A DNA stretch of 20,634 bases from assembly GCA_031288955.1 (NCBI GenBank), contig JAITQJ010000199.1:1-20634 (forward strand), given 5' to 3'. A program made the translations under genes and the position numbers. Numbering within the stretch: position 1 is the stretch's first letter; each line of letters starts with the position of its first letter. The stretch is from Planctomycetaceae bacterium (GTDB lineage: Bacteria > Planctomycetota > Planctomycetia > Pirellulales > Thermoguttaceae). The notes beneath the pieces are model-generated. The model was not told where the DNA came from and did not search any database. It worked only from the letters and a program-made list of their open reading frames with translations. This document shows, in pieces, positions 15,324-20,634 of the stretch.

Positions 15324-16199
15324 ATGAGTAAGAAAATTAAACAGATAGCCATTTATGGTAAAGGCGGTATCGGAAAATCCACGACAACCTCCAATCTCAG
15401 CGCAGCCCTTTCCGATATGGGTTACAAGGTAATGCAGTTCGGATGCGACCCGAAGGCAGACTCCACAAACACCCTGCGTGACGGGACTTATATCCCGACG
15501 GTACTCGATTTGCTTCGGGAAAAAGGAAGCGTTGATGCACACGAAGCGGTATTTCGCGGATACAACGGTATTTACTGCGTTGAAGCCGGCGGTCCCGCTC
15601 CGGGTGTGGGCTGTGCCGGACGCGGCATTACAACCGCCGTTTCGCTTCTGAAACAGCAGAAACTCTTTGAGGAGTTGGAGTTGGATTATGTGATTTACGA
15701 CGTTCTCGGAGACGTTGTTTGCGGCGGTTTTGCCGTCCCTATCCGTGAAGGAATCGCAGAACACGTTTTTACTGTTTCGTCTTCGGACTTTATGGCAATC
15801 TATGCCGCCAATAATCTGTTCAAGGGAATACAAAAATACTCCAACTCCGGCGGTGCATTGCTCGGCGGGGTCATTGCCAATTCAATCACACAGCCGATTC
15901 AGCGGAAGATTATCGACAACTTTGTTGAGCGGACAGGAACCAAAGTGATGGAGTACATTCCGCGTTCGCTGACTGTTACAAAAAGTGAACTTGCCGGAAA
16001 GACAACGATTGAAGCCGACCCGAATTCAGAACAGGCGGGAATCTACCGCAGTCTTGCGAAGAACATTGACGAACATACTCAATCGGTTACACCGACTCCG
16101 CTGAATTTGGAAGAACTCAAAGCGTGGGCTGCCGAATGGTCAGACCAGATTATGGCGGTGGAAGTCGGCGAGGTCAATTCTAAAGGAGCAGCAATCTGA
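15324..16199 (+). CDS. Nitrogenase iron-protein-like ATPase reductase (NifH-like)
   Basis: A 291-residue homodimeric Fe-protein type ATPase. The P-loop is GKGGIGKST (12-20), switch I is DPKADST (42-48), and the ligands of the bridging [4Fe-4S] cluster are C97 in GVGCAGRG and C133 in DVVCGGF. Arg100 is the position ADP-ribosylated in some NifH proteins. It would pass electrons one at a time, with ATP hydrolysis, to the NifDK-like complex encoded upstream. The length is that of true NifH, and the C-terminal tail beyond the helical core is retained. The ATG at 15324 has AGGAG ten bases upstream; the open frame further upstream is not similar to the family. The order D-K before H, with five genes between, is unlike classical nifHDK. 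Confidence 0.92.
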   Translation: MSKKIKQIAIYGKGGIGKSTTTSNLSAALSDMGYKVMQFGCDPKADSTNTLRDGTYIPTVLDLLREKGSVDAHEAVFRGYNGIYCVEAGGPAPGVGCAGRGITTAVSLLKQQKLFEELELDYVIYDVLGDVVCGGFAVPIREGIAEHVFTVSSSDFMAIYAANNLFKGIQKYSNSGGALLGGVIANSITQPIQRKIIDNFVERTGTKVMEYIPRSLTVTKSELAGKTTIEADPNSEQAGIYRSLAKNIDEHTQSVTPTPLNLEELKAWAAEWSDQIMAVEVGEVNSKGAAI

Positions 16200-16204
16200 T
16201 AAAA

Positions 16205-16564
16205 ATGGCGCACATTATCGCATTATCATCAGCACCGGGCGGCAAGGCAGTCGAGCAGCATTTCGGCAGAACAGATAGATTTCAGATTTACTCGCTGAAC
16301 GAAGACGGGTACCAATTTATCGAAACCCGTCTTGTAGAACCGTGCTGTAACAGCGGTGAACACTCTGTCAGTGCTTTCGATAAGGTGCTTGCCGTCTTAT
16401 CCGGCTGCGAGGCGGTTGTCGCCGGTAAAATCGGACCCGGCGCATCGGATTATCTCACTGAAAAGGGAATGAAGGTTTTCGTCACACAAGGTTATATCGA
16501 AGATGTGCTGGCAGAACTGCATCAGAATCAAGACCGGTATTTCCCGCCGGAGAACAAGGGATGA
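16205..16564 (+). CDS. NifX/NifB-C-terminal-like iron-molybdenum-cofactor-binding protein
   Basis: A small 119-residue protein of the dinitrogenase-cofactor-binding family (NifX, NafY core, C-terminal domain of many NifB). It shows the pattern GKAVEQHFGRTDRFQIY (His19 as a likely cluster-binding residue), the EPCC and SGEH segment around residue 48, SGCEAVVAGKIGPGA at about 66-80 and the final KGMKVFV strand. It should bind the NifB product or a derived cluster and shuttle it to the NifDK-like protein. Its stop overlaps the NifB start as ATGA, and in many organisms this domain is fused to NifB, so the pair is a split version of that fusion. AAAGGAG lies about 16 bases upstream, unusually far from the ATG. 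Confidence 0.85.
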   Translation: MAHIIALSSAPGGKAVEQHFGRTDRFQIYSLNEDGYQFIETRLVEPCCNSGEHSVSAFDKVLAVLSGCEAVVAGKIGPGASDYLTEKGMKVFVTQGYIEDVLAELHQNQDRYFPPENKG

Positions 16565-17436
16565 CCATTTCAATAACGGAAATAACGGCAAGACACCCCT
16601 GTTTTGCTCTCGGCAGACCGAACAACAAAGGGCGGATTCATTTACCCGTGAGTCCGGGCTGCAATATCGAATGTCTTTTTTGTAACAGACAATTTAATAC
16701 GGCAGAACAGCGTCCCGGAGTAGCGGCACAAATTATTTCTCCGCAGCAGGCAGCCGGAGTTGTACGCCGGGCAATCGCAGCGGCACCGGAGATTACGGTT
16801 GTCGGAATTGCCGGACCCGGCGATACATTGGCAACGCCTTATGCGCTGGAAACGTTCCGCTTGATTGCCGGAAAATTTCCGCAACTTATCAGGTGTATGA
16901 GTACAAACGGCTTACTCTTGGAAGACAAAGCGGAGGAACTGATTGATGCCGGAATCGGAACATTAACTGTTACGGTGAACGATGTCCTGCCGGAAACGTT
17001 AGCAAAACTTTGCGGCAGGATAACGTACCGGAACCGGATTTACGAAGGTGAAGAAGCAGCGCAGATTCTTATCGAAAAACAACTTGCCGGTATCCGGCGG
17101 GTTACGCAAACGGGAATGATTGTCAAAGTGAATACGGTCCTCGTTCCCGAAATCAACGGCGGGCATATTGAAAAAATCGCTCAACGCGTCAAAGAGGCGG
17201 GGGCATCGCTGTATAACATTATTCCGCTCATTCCGCAGCACAAGTTGTCGCATTGTAAAGTGCCGTCGTGCGGTGAAATTGATTTAGCCCGCAGTGAAGC
17301 GGAGCGGCATATACCGGTATTCAGGCATTGCCAGCATTGCAGAGCGGACGCGGTTGGAATCCCCGGCGGCAGGGATTACGGCGGACAGATTTATCAAAAA
17401 AGAATATCGGCAGAAAACACCTTTTCGCACGGCTAG
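16561..17436 (+). CDS. nifB: NifB-type radical SAM cofactor-biosynthesis protein
   Basis: NifB fuses two [4Fe-4S] clusters and inserts a SAM-derived carbide to give the [8Fe-9S-C] core (NifB-co, L-cluster) of nitrogenase cofactors. The 291-residue protein has the radical SAM motif C34-x3-C38-x2-C41 in SPGCNIECLFCNRQF, preceded by ARHPCF (H12, C14) and GRIHLPV. It also has the diagnostic C-terminal C257-x2-C260-RADAVG motif, which supplies ligands to the substrate clusters. MSTNGLLL, TVTVN and IPLIPQH are further NifB blocks. It has no fused NifX domain; that is supplied by the overlapping gene upstream. It is the last gene of the operon and stops 15 bases before the convergent tRNA gene, with no visible terminator between. 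Confidence 0.93.
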   Translation: MTISITEITARHPCFALGRPNNKGRIHLPVSPGCNIECLFCNRQFNTAEQRPGVAAQIISPQQAAGVVRRAIAAAPEITVVGIAGPGDTLATPYALETFRLIAGKFPQLIRCMSTNGLLLEDKAEELIDAGIGTLTVTVNDVLPETLAKLCGRITYRNRIYEGEEAAQILIEKQLAGIRRVTQTGMIVKVNTVLVPEINGGHIEKIAQRVKEAGASLYNIIPLIPQHKLSHCKVPSCGEIDLARSEAERHIPVFRHCQHCRADAVGIPGGRDYGGQIYQKRISAENTFSHG

Positions 17437-17450
17437 AGCGGGTTATTCAT

Positions 17451-17523
17451 TGGAGCCAGACGGACTTGAACCGACGACCTCAGCGTTGCAAACGCCGCGC
17501 TCTCCCAACTGAGCTATGACCCC
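17451..17523 (-). tRNA. tRNA-Ala (anticodon UGC)
   Basis: On the minus strand the 73-nt sequence folds as a full cloverleaf. The acceptor stem GGGGTCA pairs with TGGCTCC, the D-arm contains AGCTCAGTTGGGAGAGC, the anticodon loop is TTTGCAA with TGC at 17488-17490, and the T-arm contains GGTTCAAGTCC. The G3-U70 wobble pair, the main alanine identity element, is present, and the discriminator base is A. CCA is not encoded (ATG follows), so it must be added afterwards. Confidence 0.97.
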
Positions 17524-17529
17524 GGAGGA

Positions 17530-17645
17530 TAATTGATAATTGAAAAGGGATAATCGTCTTTGTTCCCAAACAACCTGACCGCCCAAATCCACAGGTTGCG
17601 GAGAAAATGATGACTGCCGGTTGTTTAATTCTCCATTATCAATTA
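17530..17645. repeat. Nested inverted-repeat element (MITE-like or structured RNA), about 116 bp
   Basis: Three nested inverted repeats share one centre. The outer arms are 17530-17546 and 17629-17645 (15 of 17 positions match, with the 11-mer TAATTGATAAT perfect). The middle arms are AAACAACC at 17568-17575 and GGTTGTTT at 17619-17626. The inner arms are CAACCTG at 17571-17577 and CAGGTTG at 17592-17598, so middle and inner structures compete for the same left arm. The right end overlaps the stop codon of the small basic protein gene. No target-site duplication is visible. It may be a non-autonomous mobile element, a terminator complex or a small RNA. Confidence 0.45.
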
Positions 17646-17897
17646 CTTATGGTATCCCAATGATTTTATCACCGAAAGCATTTCTTCATACGTGATAAAC
17701 CGGCGGCGGTTCTGCAACTTGTACTGGTCTATCGCCTCGGCTAATTGCTGCGCATCCGGCGACAAACCGTCATAGCAGTTGCCGAACTGATTACGTCTTT
17801 CCATTCCGGGCGGAGGTCCCGCCGGTGCTCCGCCTGCCGGACTCGGATTCATCCCCCGACGCTGAACAAACGGATAATTCACCTGACCTTCACTCAT
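17643..17897 (-). CDS. Small conserved-looking hypothetical protein, 84 aa
   Basis: The product has a low-complexity Pro/Gly/Ala-rich N-terminal half (PAGGAPAGPPPG) and a compact basic C-terminal half with AEAIDQYKLQNRRRFITYEE followed by a helix ending SLGYHK. I associate the RRRFITYEEML-type ending with short proteins that recur in planctomycetes; no function is known to me. AGGT lies 6 bases before the ATG, and a promoter-like sequence stands 45-72 bases upstream. It has no signal peptide, membrane segment or Cys motif. It is transcribed towards the tRNA-Ala gene and away from htrA's terminator, so it is probably its own transcription unit. Confidence 0.6.
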   Translation of the reverse strand: MSEGQVNYPFVQRRGMNPSPAGGAPAGPPPGMERRNQFGNCYDGLSPDAQQLAEAIDQYKLQNRRRFITYEEMLSVIKSLGYHK

Positions 17898-17941
17898 CGT
17901 TGTACCTCGTGTTAGTTTTTCCCCGCATTAGGAACTTCTCT

Positions 17942-17969
17942 ATTCTAGCAAAAAAATGCCCCGAATCAA
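17942..17969 (-). promoter_or_regulatory. Sigma-70-like promoter for the 84-aa gene
   Basis: On the minus strand TTGATT (17969-17964) and TAGAAT (17947-17942) are separated by 16 bases, which would place the start of transcription near 17935, about 38 bases before the ATG. Confidence 0.45.
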
Positions 17970-18164
17970 TCCGTTCCGTGTCTTTTGTATCGTCTATATT
18001 CTGCATATAATTTAGCATATTGCAAGGAAAATCATAGCCCCCCGTCCGATTTCGCCCCGCTGCCCAATATTCTGTACTCTAATTTGGGGGCAGACATAGA
18101 TAATTTCCTAAAAAGAAGGCAATTTTGCCGGCGTTTTTTCAAGATTTTTATTTTTTTCCAGCAT

Positions 18165-18186
18165 CAAAAAGGGCGGCAATCCGCCG
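18165..18186 (-). terminator. Intrinsic terminator downstream of htrA
   Basis: Read on the minus strand, GGCGG pairs with CCGCC around a four-base ATTG loop and is followed by CTTTTTG. It starts about 13 bases after the htrA stop codon and is correctly oriented for htrA. Confidence 0.6.
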
Positions 18187-18198
18187 TTTTCTGCATCC

Positions 18199-19659
18199 TT
18201 ATTTGACCGGCACTTCGGCAAAGTAGTGTTTACCGTCGCGGAAAACGGCAACACGGATTTTACCGCTTTCGGTATCAAGCGAATTCCACGCATTGGCAAT
18301 GAAACGGACATCATCGCCCGAAGTTGTAACCCAGGCGTGAATACCGACAATCACGTCTCCCTGCGTCACATAACCCTTCGCCATCGGACTGCCCTTGCGG
18401 ACACTTTCAATGCGGATGCCGCCGTCAGGGAACTGTTTCAAAAATGCCGGAAATTCCTCGCGGTATTCCTCTTTCGTCAGCGGTGTATAACGTATGCCCA
18501 AAGTGTCCCAAGCCAAATCGTCAAGTTCCTCCGTTGTCATCGTTTTCGCCGCCGTCTTCGGAGATACCGTTGCCGCCCGCGGAGGCGGAACATTGTCCGC
18601 AGCACCCCGTTTCTGCACAAATGCCGAAGCCGTACCCGTACCCGTTCCCCGTCTTTTCGACCGGTTGAACGCCGCCGTCAATTCCTGTGTTTCTCCGCCG
18701 CGTCTAACCGAAAAACCAATATCTTCGTTCACTTTTATATCCAGAAAAGCCCGATAAACATCAAGTATATTGTGAATCGGATAATTGCCGACAGCCGTAA
18801 TAATATCGCCCTTGTTGATACCTGCCGCGGCAGCCGCCGAATTACTGTCAACAGATAGGACAACAATATCAAAATGCTTGGAATCAGCCGTCCCTTTCGG
18901 TTCGTTTTGTTCCAGTGTCATTCCTAATGCGATATTTTGTTCGACAACCTCGCTGATAAGTTTGGCAGCAACTTCGACAACCTGGTCAACGGGAATAGCA
19001 AAGGCAATGCCGGAAGCCCCTTGACGGATTGCCGCATTGATGCCTATCATTTCGCCGTTAATGTTAATAAGCGGTCCTCCGCTATTGCCCGGATTGATTT
19101 CCGTGTTCGTTTGAATGGCAAGGCGGTAAACAAGCGTTTCGTTGACATCAACTTCGCGGTTGATACCGCTGATTCTGCCGTCAGTCAACGAAAACGCATA
19201 ACCGTAAGGGTTGCCGATAGCCATACAGGATTCGCCGGGCATCAGGTCGTTGGAACGTCCGAAAGCGATTGGTTTGAGGGGTTTTCGTGCATCGATTTTG
19301 ATAATTGCCAGGTCCGTTTCGGGGTCTCTTCCGGTCAGTTTTCCTGTGTATTTTTTGCCGTCAAAGGTTGTAACCTGTATCTTTTGAATACCGTTGACGA
19401 CGTGATGATTGGTAATAATATACCCCCGTTCGTCGATAACGATGCCGGTTCCCATACCGTTGTATGATTTCGCTGATTCTTTGGGATTAGCACTTTCCTC
19501 GATTTTATCGCCTTGTATATTGACGACGGCTTCACAATTTTTTTGATACGCTTCGGTAGCCCAATTTGTTCTCGGCTCGGCGGCAGTTCCGTTGTACGCA
19601 GCAGCGATGCAACAGACAACGGCGGCGAACCAAACGATGAAGGGAATTGACGTTTTCAT
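18199..19659 (-). CDS. HtrA/DegP-family periplasmic serine protease with PDZ domains
   Basis: A 486-residue trypsin-like quality-control protease. An N-terminal signal peptide (hydrophobic stretch 6-22, likely cleaved near the AA at 26-27) exports it. The catalytic triad is His86 in TNHHVV, Asp116 in ETDLAIIKI and Ser193 in NPGNSGGPL. A first PDZ domain spans about 255-325 (AAAAGINKGDIITAVG). A Ser/Pro/Ala/Arg-rich linker follows, and a second PDZ-like domain occupies about 405-480 (SVRKGSPMAKGYVTQGDVI). It degrades or refolds damaged envelope proteins. The NPYGYAFSLTDGRISG segment and the VNETLVYRLAIQT block resemble planctomycete HtrA proteins. It is monocistronic, ends at an intrinsic terminator and has no functional link to the operon. 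The start at 19659 gives a normal signal peptide but lacks a strong Shine-Dalgarno sequence. Confidence 0.92.
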   Translation of the reverse strand: MKTSIPFIVWFAAVVCCIAAAYNGTAAEPRTNWATEAYQKNCEAVVNIQGDKIEESANPKESAKSYNGMGTGIVIDERGYIITNHHVVNGIQKIQVTTFDGKKYTGKLTGRDPETDLAIIKIDARKPLKPIAFGRSNDLMPGESCMAIGNPYGYAFSLTDGRISGINREVDVNETLVYRLAIQTNTEINPGNSGGPLININGEMIGINAAIRQGASGIAFAIPVDQVVEVAAKLISEVVEQNIALGMTLEQNEPKGTADSKHFDIVVLSVDSNSAAAAAGINKGDIITAVGNYPIHNILDVYRAFLDIKVNEDIGFSVRRGGETQELTAAFNRSKRRGTGTGTASAFVQKRGAADNVPPPRAATVSPKTAAKTMTTEELDDLAWDTLGIRYTPLTKEEYREEFPAFLKQFPDGGIRIESVRKGSPMAKGYVTQGDVIVGIHAWVTTSGDDVRFIANAWNSLDTESGKIRVAVFRDGKHYFAEVPVK

Positions 19660-19867
19660 TAGTTTGAACGAGGTTACGTTAATTCAGGTAATTTCGTTAA
19701 AATCGATACAGACGCTATAACCGTCCTAGTTAGATTTTCGTCTAATAAACGAGGGTACCTTCATAGAGAGTGATACGAACGGAACAACCGGCAAAAGTCG
19801 CCTATATTAACAAGAACTGCCCGCCTCTTTTTCACCGCAGAGGCACAAAGACGCAGAATCTTTCTGT
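19660..19867. other. Intergenic region upstream of htrA
   Basis: No gene is supported here. It should contain the htrA promoter, but I cannot point to a clear one. A short inverted repeat (TTAGA at 19730-19734, TCTAA at 19741-19745) and the GCAGAGG-type repeat described separately lie in it. Confidence 0.5.
19831..19858. repeat. ACCGCAGAGGCxCAAAGACGCAGA-type intergenic repeat copy
   Basis: The stretch beginning TTCACCGCAGAGGCACAAAG, followed by ACGCAGAA, belongs to the quasi-periodic family of intergenic sequences built from GCAGAG / ACGCAGA units that I know from many environmental bacterial genomes, including planctomycetes. Function is unknown. Only one copy is seen in this window, directly after the end of the decayed methyltransferase. 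Confidence 0.4.
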
Positions 19868-20299
19868 TTAAGAGTACAAACAACTGTCCCGCAGAGTCAG
19901 CGCATCGCCCCAAAGGATATTTTTTTGCAGAATACCCTTGACCGCCGCCGCACATTCCGGCGAACAGTCCGTTTTGTACGCGTTTTTATACACCGCATTA
20001 ACAATACCGAAGAGCCGTCTGCGGCATTCCTCCGCGTTTTCTTGCAAGATGTCGATTCCGTAGATACTCGAAACAGCGAGAATAACGCATCGGTCGAATT
20101 CCGTTCGGCTTGCTGCGTAATACTTTTCCACGACGGACAATTTCCGCAACAGGATTTCTGCAAGGAAATTTCCCGTTCCGCAGGCAGGTTCGAGAAAACG
20201 AAAATCAACCCGTTCAGGCTCTTGTTTAACGAGTTCGAGCATAGCGTTATATTCTGTTTGGGAGCATAAACTTCCAATAGTCTGCACCCCGCGGTTTCA
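19868..20299 (-). pseudogene. Decayed N6-adenine DNA methyltransferase fragment (R-M type)
   Basis: The minus-strand frame at 19868-20287 encodes 139 residues with the SAM-binding motif I FLEPACGTGNFLAEIL (31-46). It continues with SSIYGIDILQENAEECRRR and NILWGDALTL, all typical of type I/IIG-like restriction-modification methyltransferases. The catalytic NPPY motif and the rest of the protein, several hundred residues, are missing after the stop. At the 5' end the expected NRGEVYTPKQ-like block is split over two frames (NRG in one, LEVYAPKQN in another, then back to YNAMLEL), which points to a small insertion plus a compensating indel. An in-frame TGA stands just upstream at 20297-20299. I read it as an inactive remnant. 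Confidence 0.6.
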
Positions 20300-20376
20300 T
20301 TTTTGAACACAAAAAGGACGGACATAGATAACGACCTACGGGACAACTTTTATGTTGTTCTAATCCATTTTTTTAG

Positions 20377-20565
20377 AGCGGTCAAGAGTTTTTCAATGCC
20401 GCCGAAGCAAGACTCATTGACCGCGACTTCGCTGATTCTGATATTAACACCGTCCGGCAGTTACCGAACAAGTCCCCTGATACGTGCAACATTGCAATCT
20501 GGCTGGCGGTACCCGCTCTTGCAACTGCCGCTGCCGGTTGTTTAATGGTTTTATGGAGCGAATAG
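20377..20565 (+). pseudogene. Tail-only reading frame with a C-terminal membrane segment
   Basis: Between the TAG at 20374-20376 and the TAG at 20563-20565 runs a frame of 62 codons without a start codon near its beginning. The first half is polar (AAEARLIDRDFADSDINTVR), and the second half ends in a convincing hydrophobic helix, IAIWLAVPALATAAAGCLMV, followed by a short polar tail. It may be the 3' remnant of a tail-anchored membrane protein or simply a chance frame. It overlaps the start of the next gene by 13 bases. Confidence 0.25.
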
Positions 20566-20634
20566 CGTGGCATCCGGCATTTGTGCAGGCAATTCAGTTG
20601 GACTTGGCAGAGTACAAAGACGTACTTGAATACG
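20553..20634 (+). CDS. Start of an unidentified gene, 5' end only (possible PD-(D/E)XK nuclease/transposase-like family)
   Basis: From the ATG at 20553 an open frame runs off the window: MERIAWHPAFVQAIQLDLAE and further residues to codon 27. The opening x-x-W-H-P-x-F followed by an E-L/D-L and an EYKDVLEY helix is like the N-termini of uncharacterised proteins with a PD-(D/E)XK-type nuclease domain that I recall from anaerobes. No Shine-Dalgarno sequence is obvious. With only 27 codons visible, the assignment is weak. Confidence 0.42.
   Translation, partial: MERIAWHPAFVQAIQLDLAEYKDVLEY

Larger units (their letters stand above)
17898..18198. other. Intergenic region between the 84-aa gene and htrA
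   Basis: About 300 bases without a supported gene. At its left it holds the promoter of the small gene and at its right the htrA terminator. The centre is AT-rich with no repeats, RNA genes or convincing reading frames that I can see. Confidence 0.6.

Noticed and set aside
8512..16199. Protochlorophyllide reductase (BchLNB) or Ni-sirohydrochlorin reductase (CfbCD)
   Set aside because: Both component-1 subunits keep three P-cluster cysteines, NifB and NifX-like genes are present, and no tetrapyrrole genes are nearby. The UroD-like proteins carry the methyltransferase zinc motif.
8512..17436. A N2-fixing nitrogenase (nifHDK)
   Set aside because: NifE, NifN and NifV are not in the cluster, and the NifD-like protein lacks a His442 counterpart and the residues around FeMo-co.
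18226..18858. Plus-strand reading frame of 210 codons opposite htrA
   Set aside because: It is antisense to a well-supported protease gene, with Arg-rich composition typical of a shadow frame.
19730..19745. Small inverted repeat TTAGA-TTTTCG-TCTAA as terminator or operator
   Set aside because: Five base pairs in AT-rich DNA with no T-run are expected by chance.
1..20634. CRISPR array
   Set aside because: No regularly spaced direct repeats were seen anywhere in the window.

Overview
The window looks like part of the chromosome of an anaerobic bacterium, most probably a planctomycete or close PVC relative. The signs are the HtrA/DegP-type protease and the 84-residue basic protein at the right, both of a kind I associate with planctomycetes, an integrase tail of the type common in that group, and several genes with no clear Shine-Dalgarno sequence. 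The assignment is inference; there is no rRNA or other marker gene here. Base composition is moderate, and the main operon is uniform in style.

Layout. Positions 1-122 hold the broken 3' end of a tyrosine recombinase. An HTH-type regulator of unknown function follows (185-1681), then a 255-base spacer with two GG-N10-GC (sigma-54-like) motifs and a good sigma-70-like promoter. From 1937 to 17436 sixteen genes run in one direction with tiny gaps or overlaps. They are: a stand-alone class II glutamine amidotransferase; a MetNIQ-type ABC importer; cysteine synthase; a glutamine-synthetase-like ligase; a UroD-family methyltransferase; two nitrogenase component-1-like subunits (NifD- and NifK-like); a corrinoid protein; a second UroD-family methyltransferase; a RACo/RamA-type corrinoid activator; a half-size UroD-like protein; a NifH-like reductase; a NifX-like cofactor-binding protein; and a NifB radical-SAM protein. 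Converging on this operon are a tRNA-Ala(UGC), a nested inverted-repeat element, the small basic protein gene and htrA. The last kilobase contains a decayed DNA methyltransferase, a tail-only ORF and the start of another gene, which looks like genomic scrap.

How it may work together. NifH-, NifD- and NifK-like proteins with all six P-cluster cysteines, plus NifB and a NifX-like carrier but no NifE, NifN or NifV here, point to a nitrogenase-family reductase that could carry a simpler NifB-derived iron-sulfur cofactor. Residues that surround FeMo-co in Mo-nitrogenase are replaced, so N2 fixation is unlikely. The same operon encodes a complete corrinoid methyl-transfer module (corrinoid protein, two zinc-motif methyltransferases, reductive activator) and sulfur-related genes (Met-type importer, cysteine synthase). 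My working hypothesis is a scavenging pathway that imports a methylated (probably methylthio) compound, cleaves it with the nitrogenase-like reductase, moves methyl groups through the corrinoid protein and captures the released sulfur as cysteine. The nearest described relative by logic is methylthio-alkane reductase, but the corrinoid module interleaved with the reductase genes is different and is the most interesting thing in the window.
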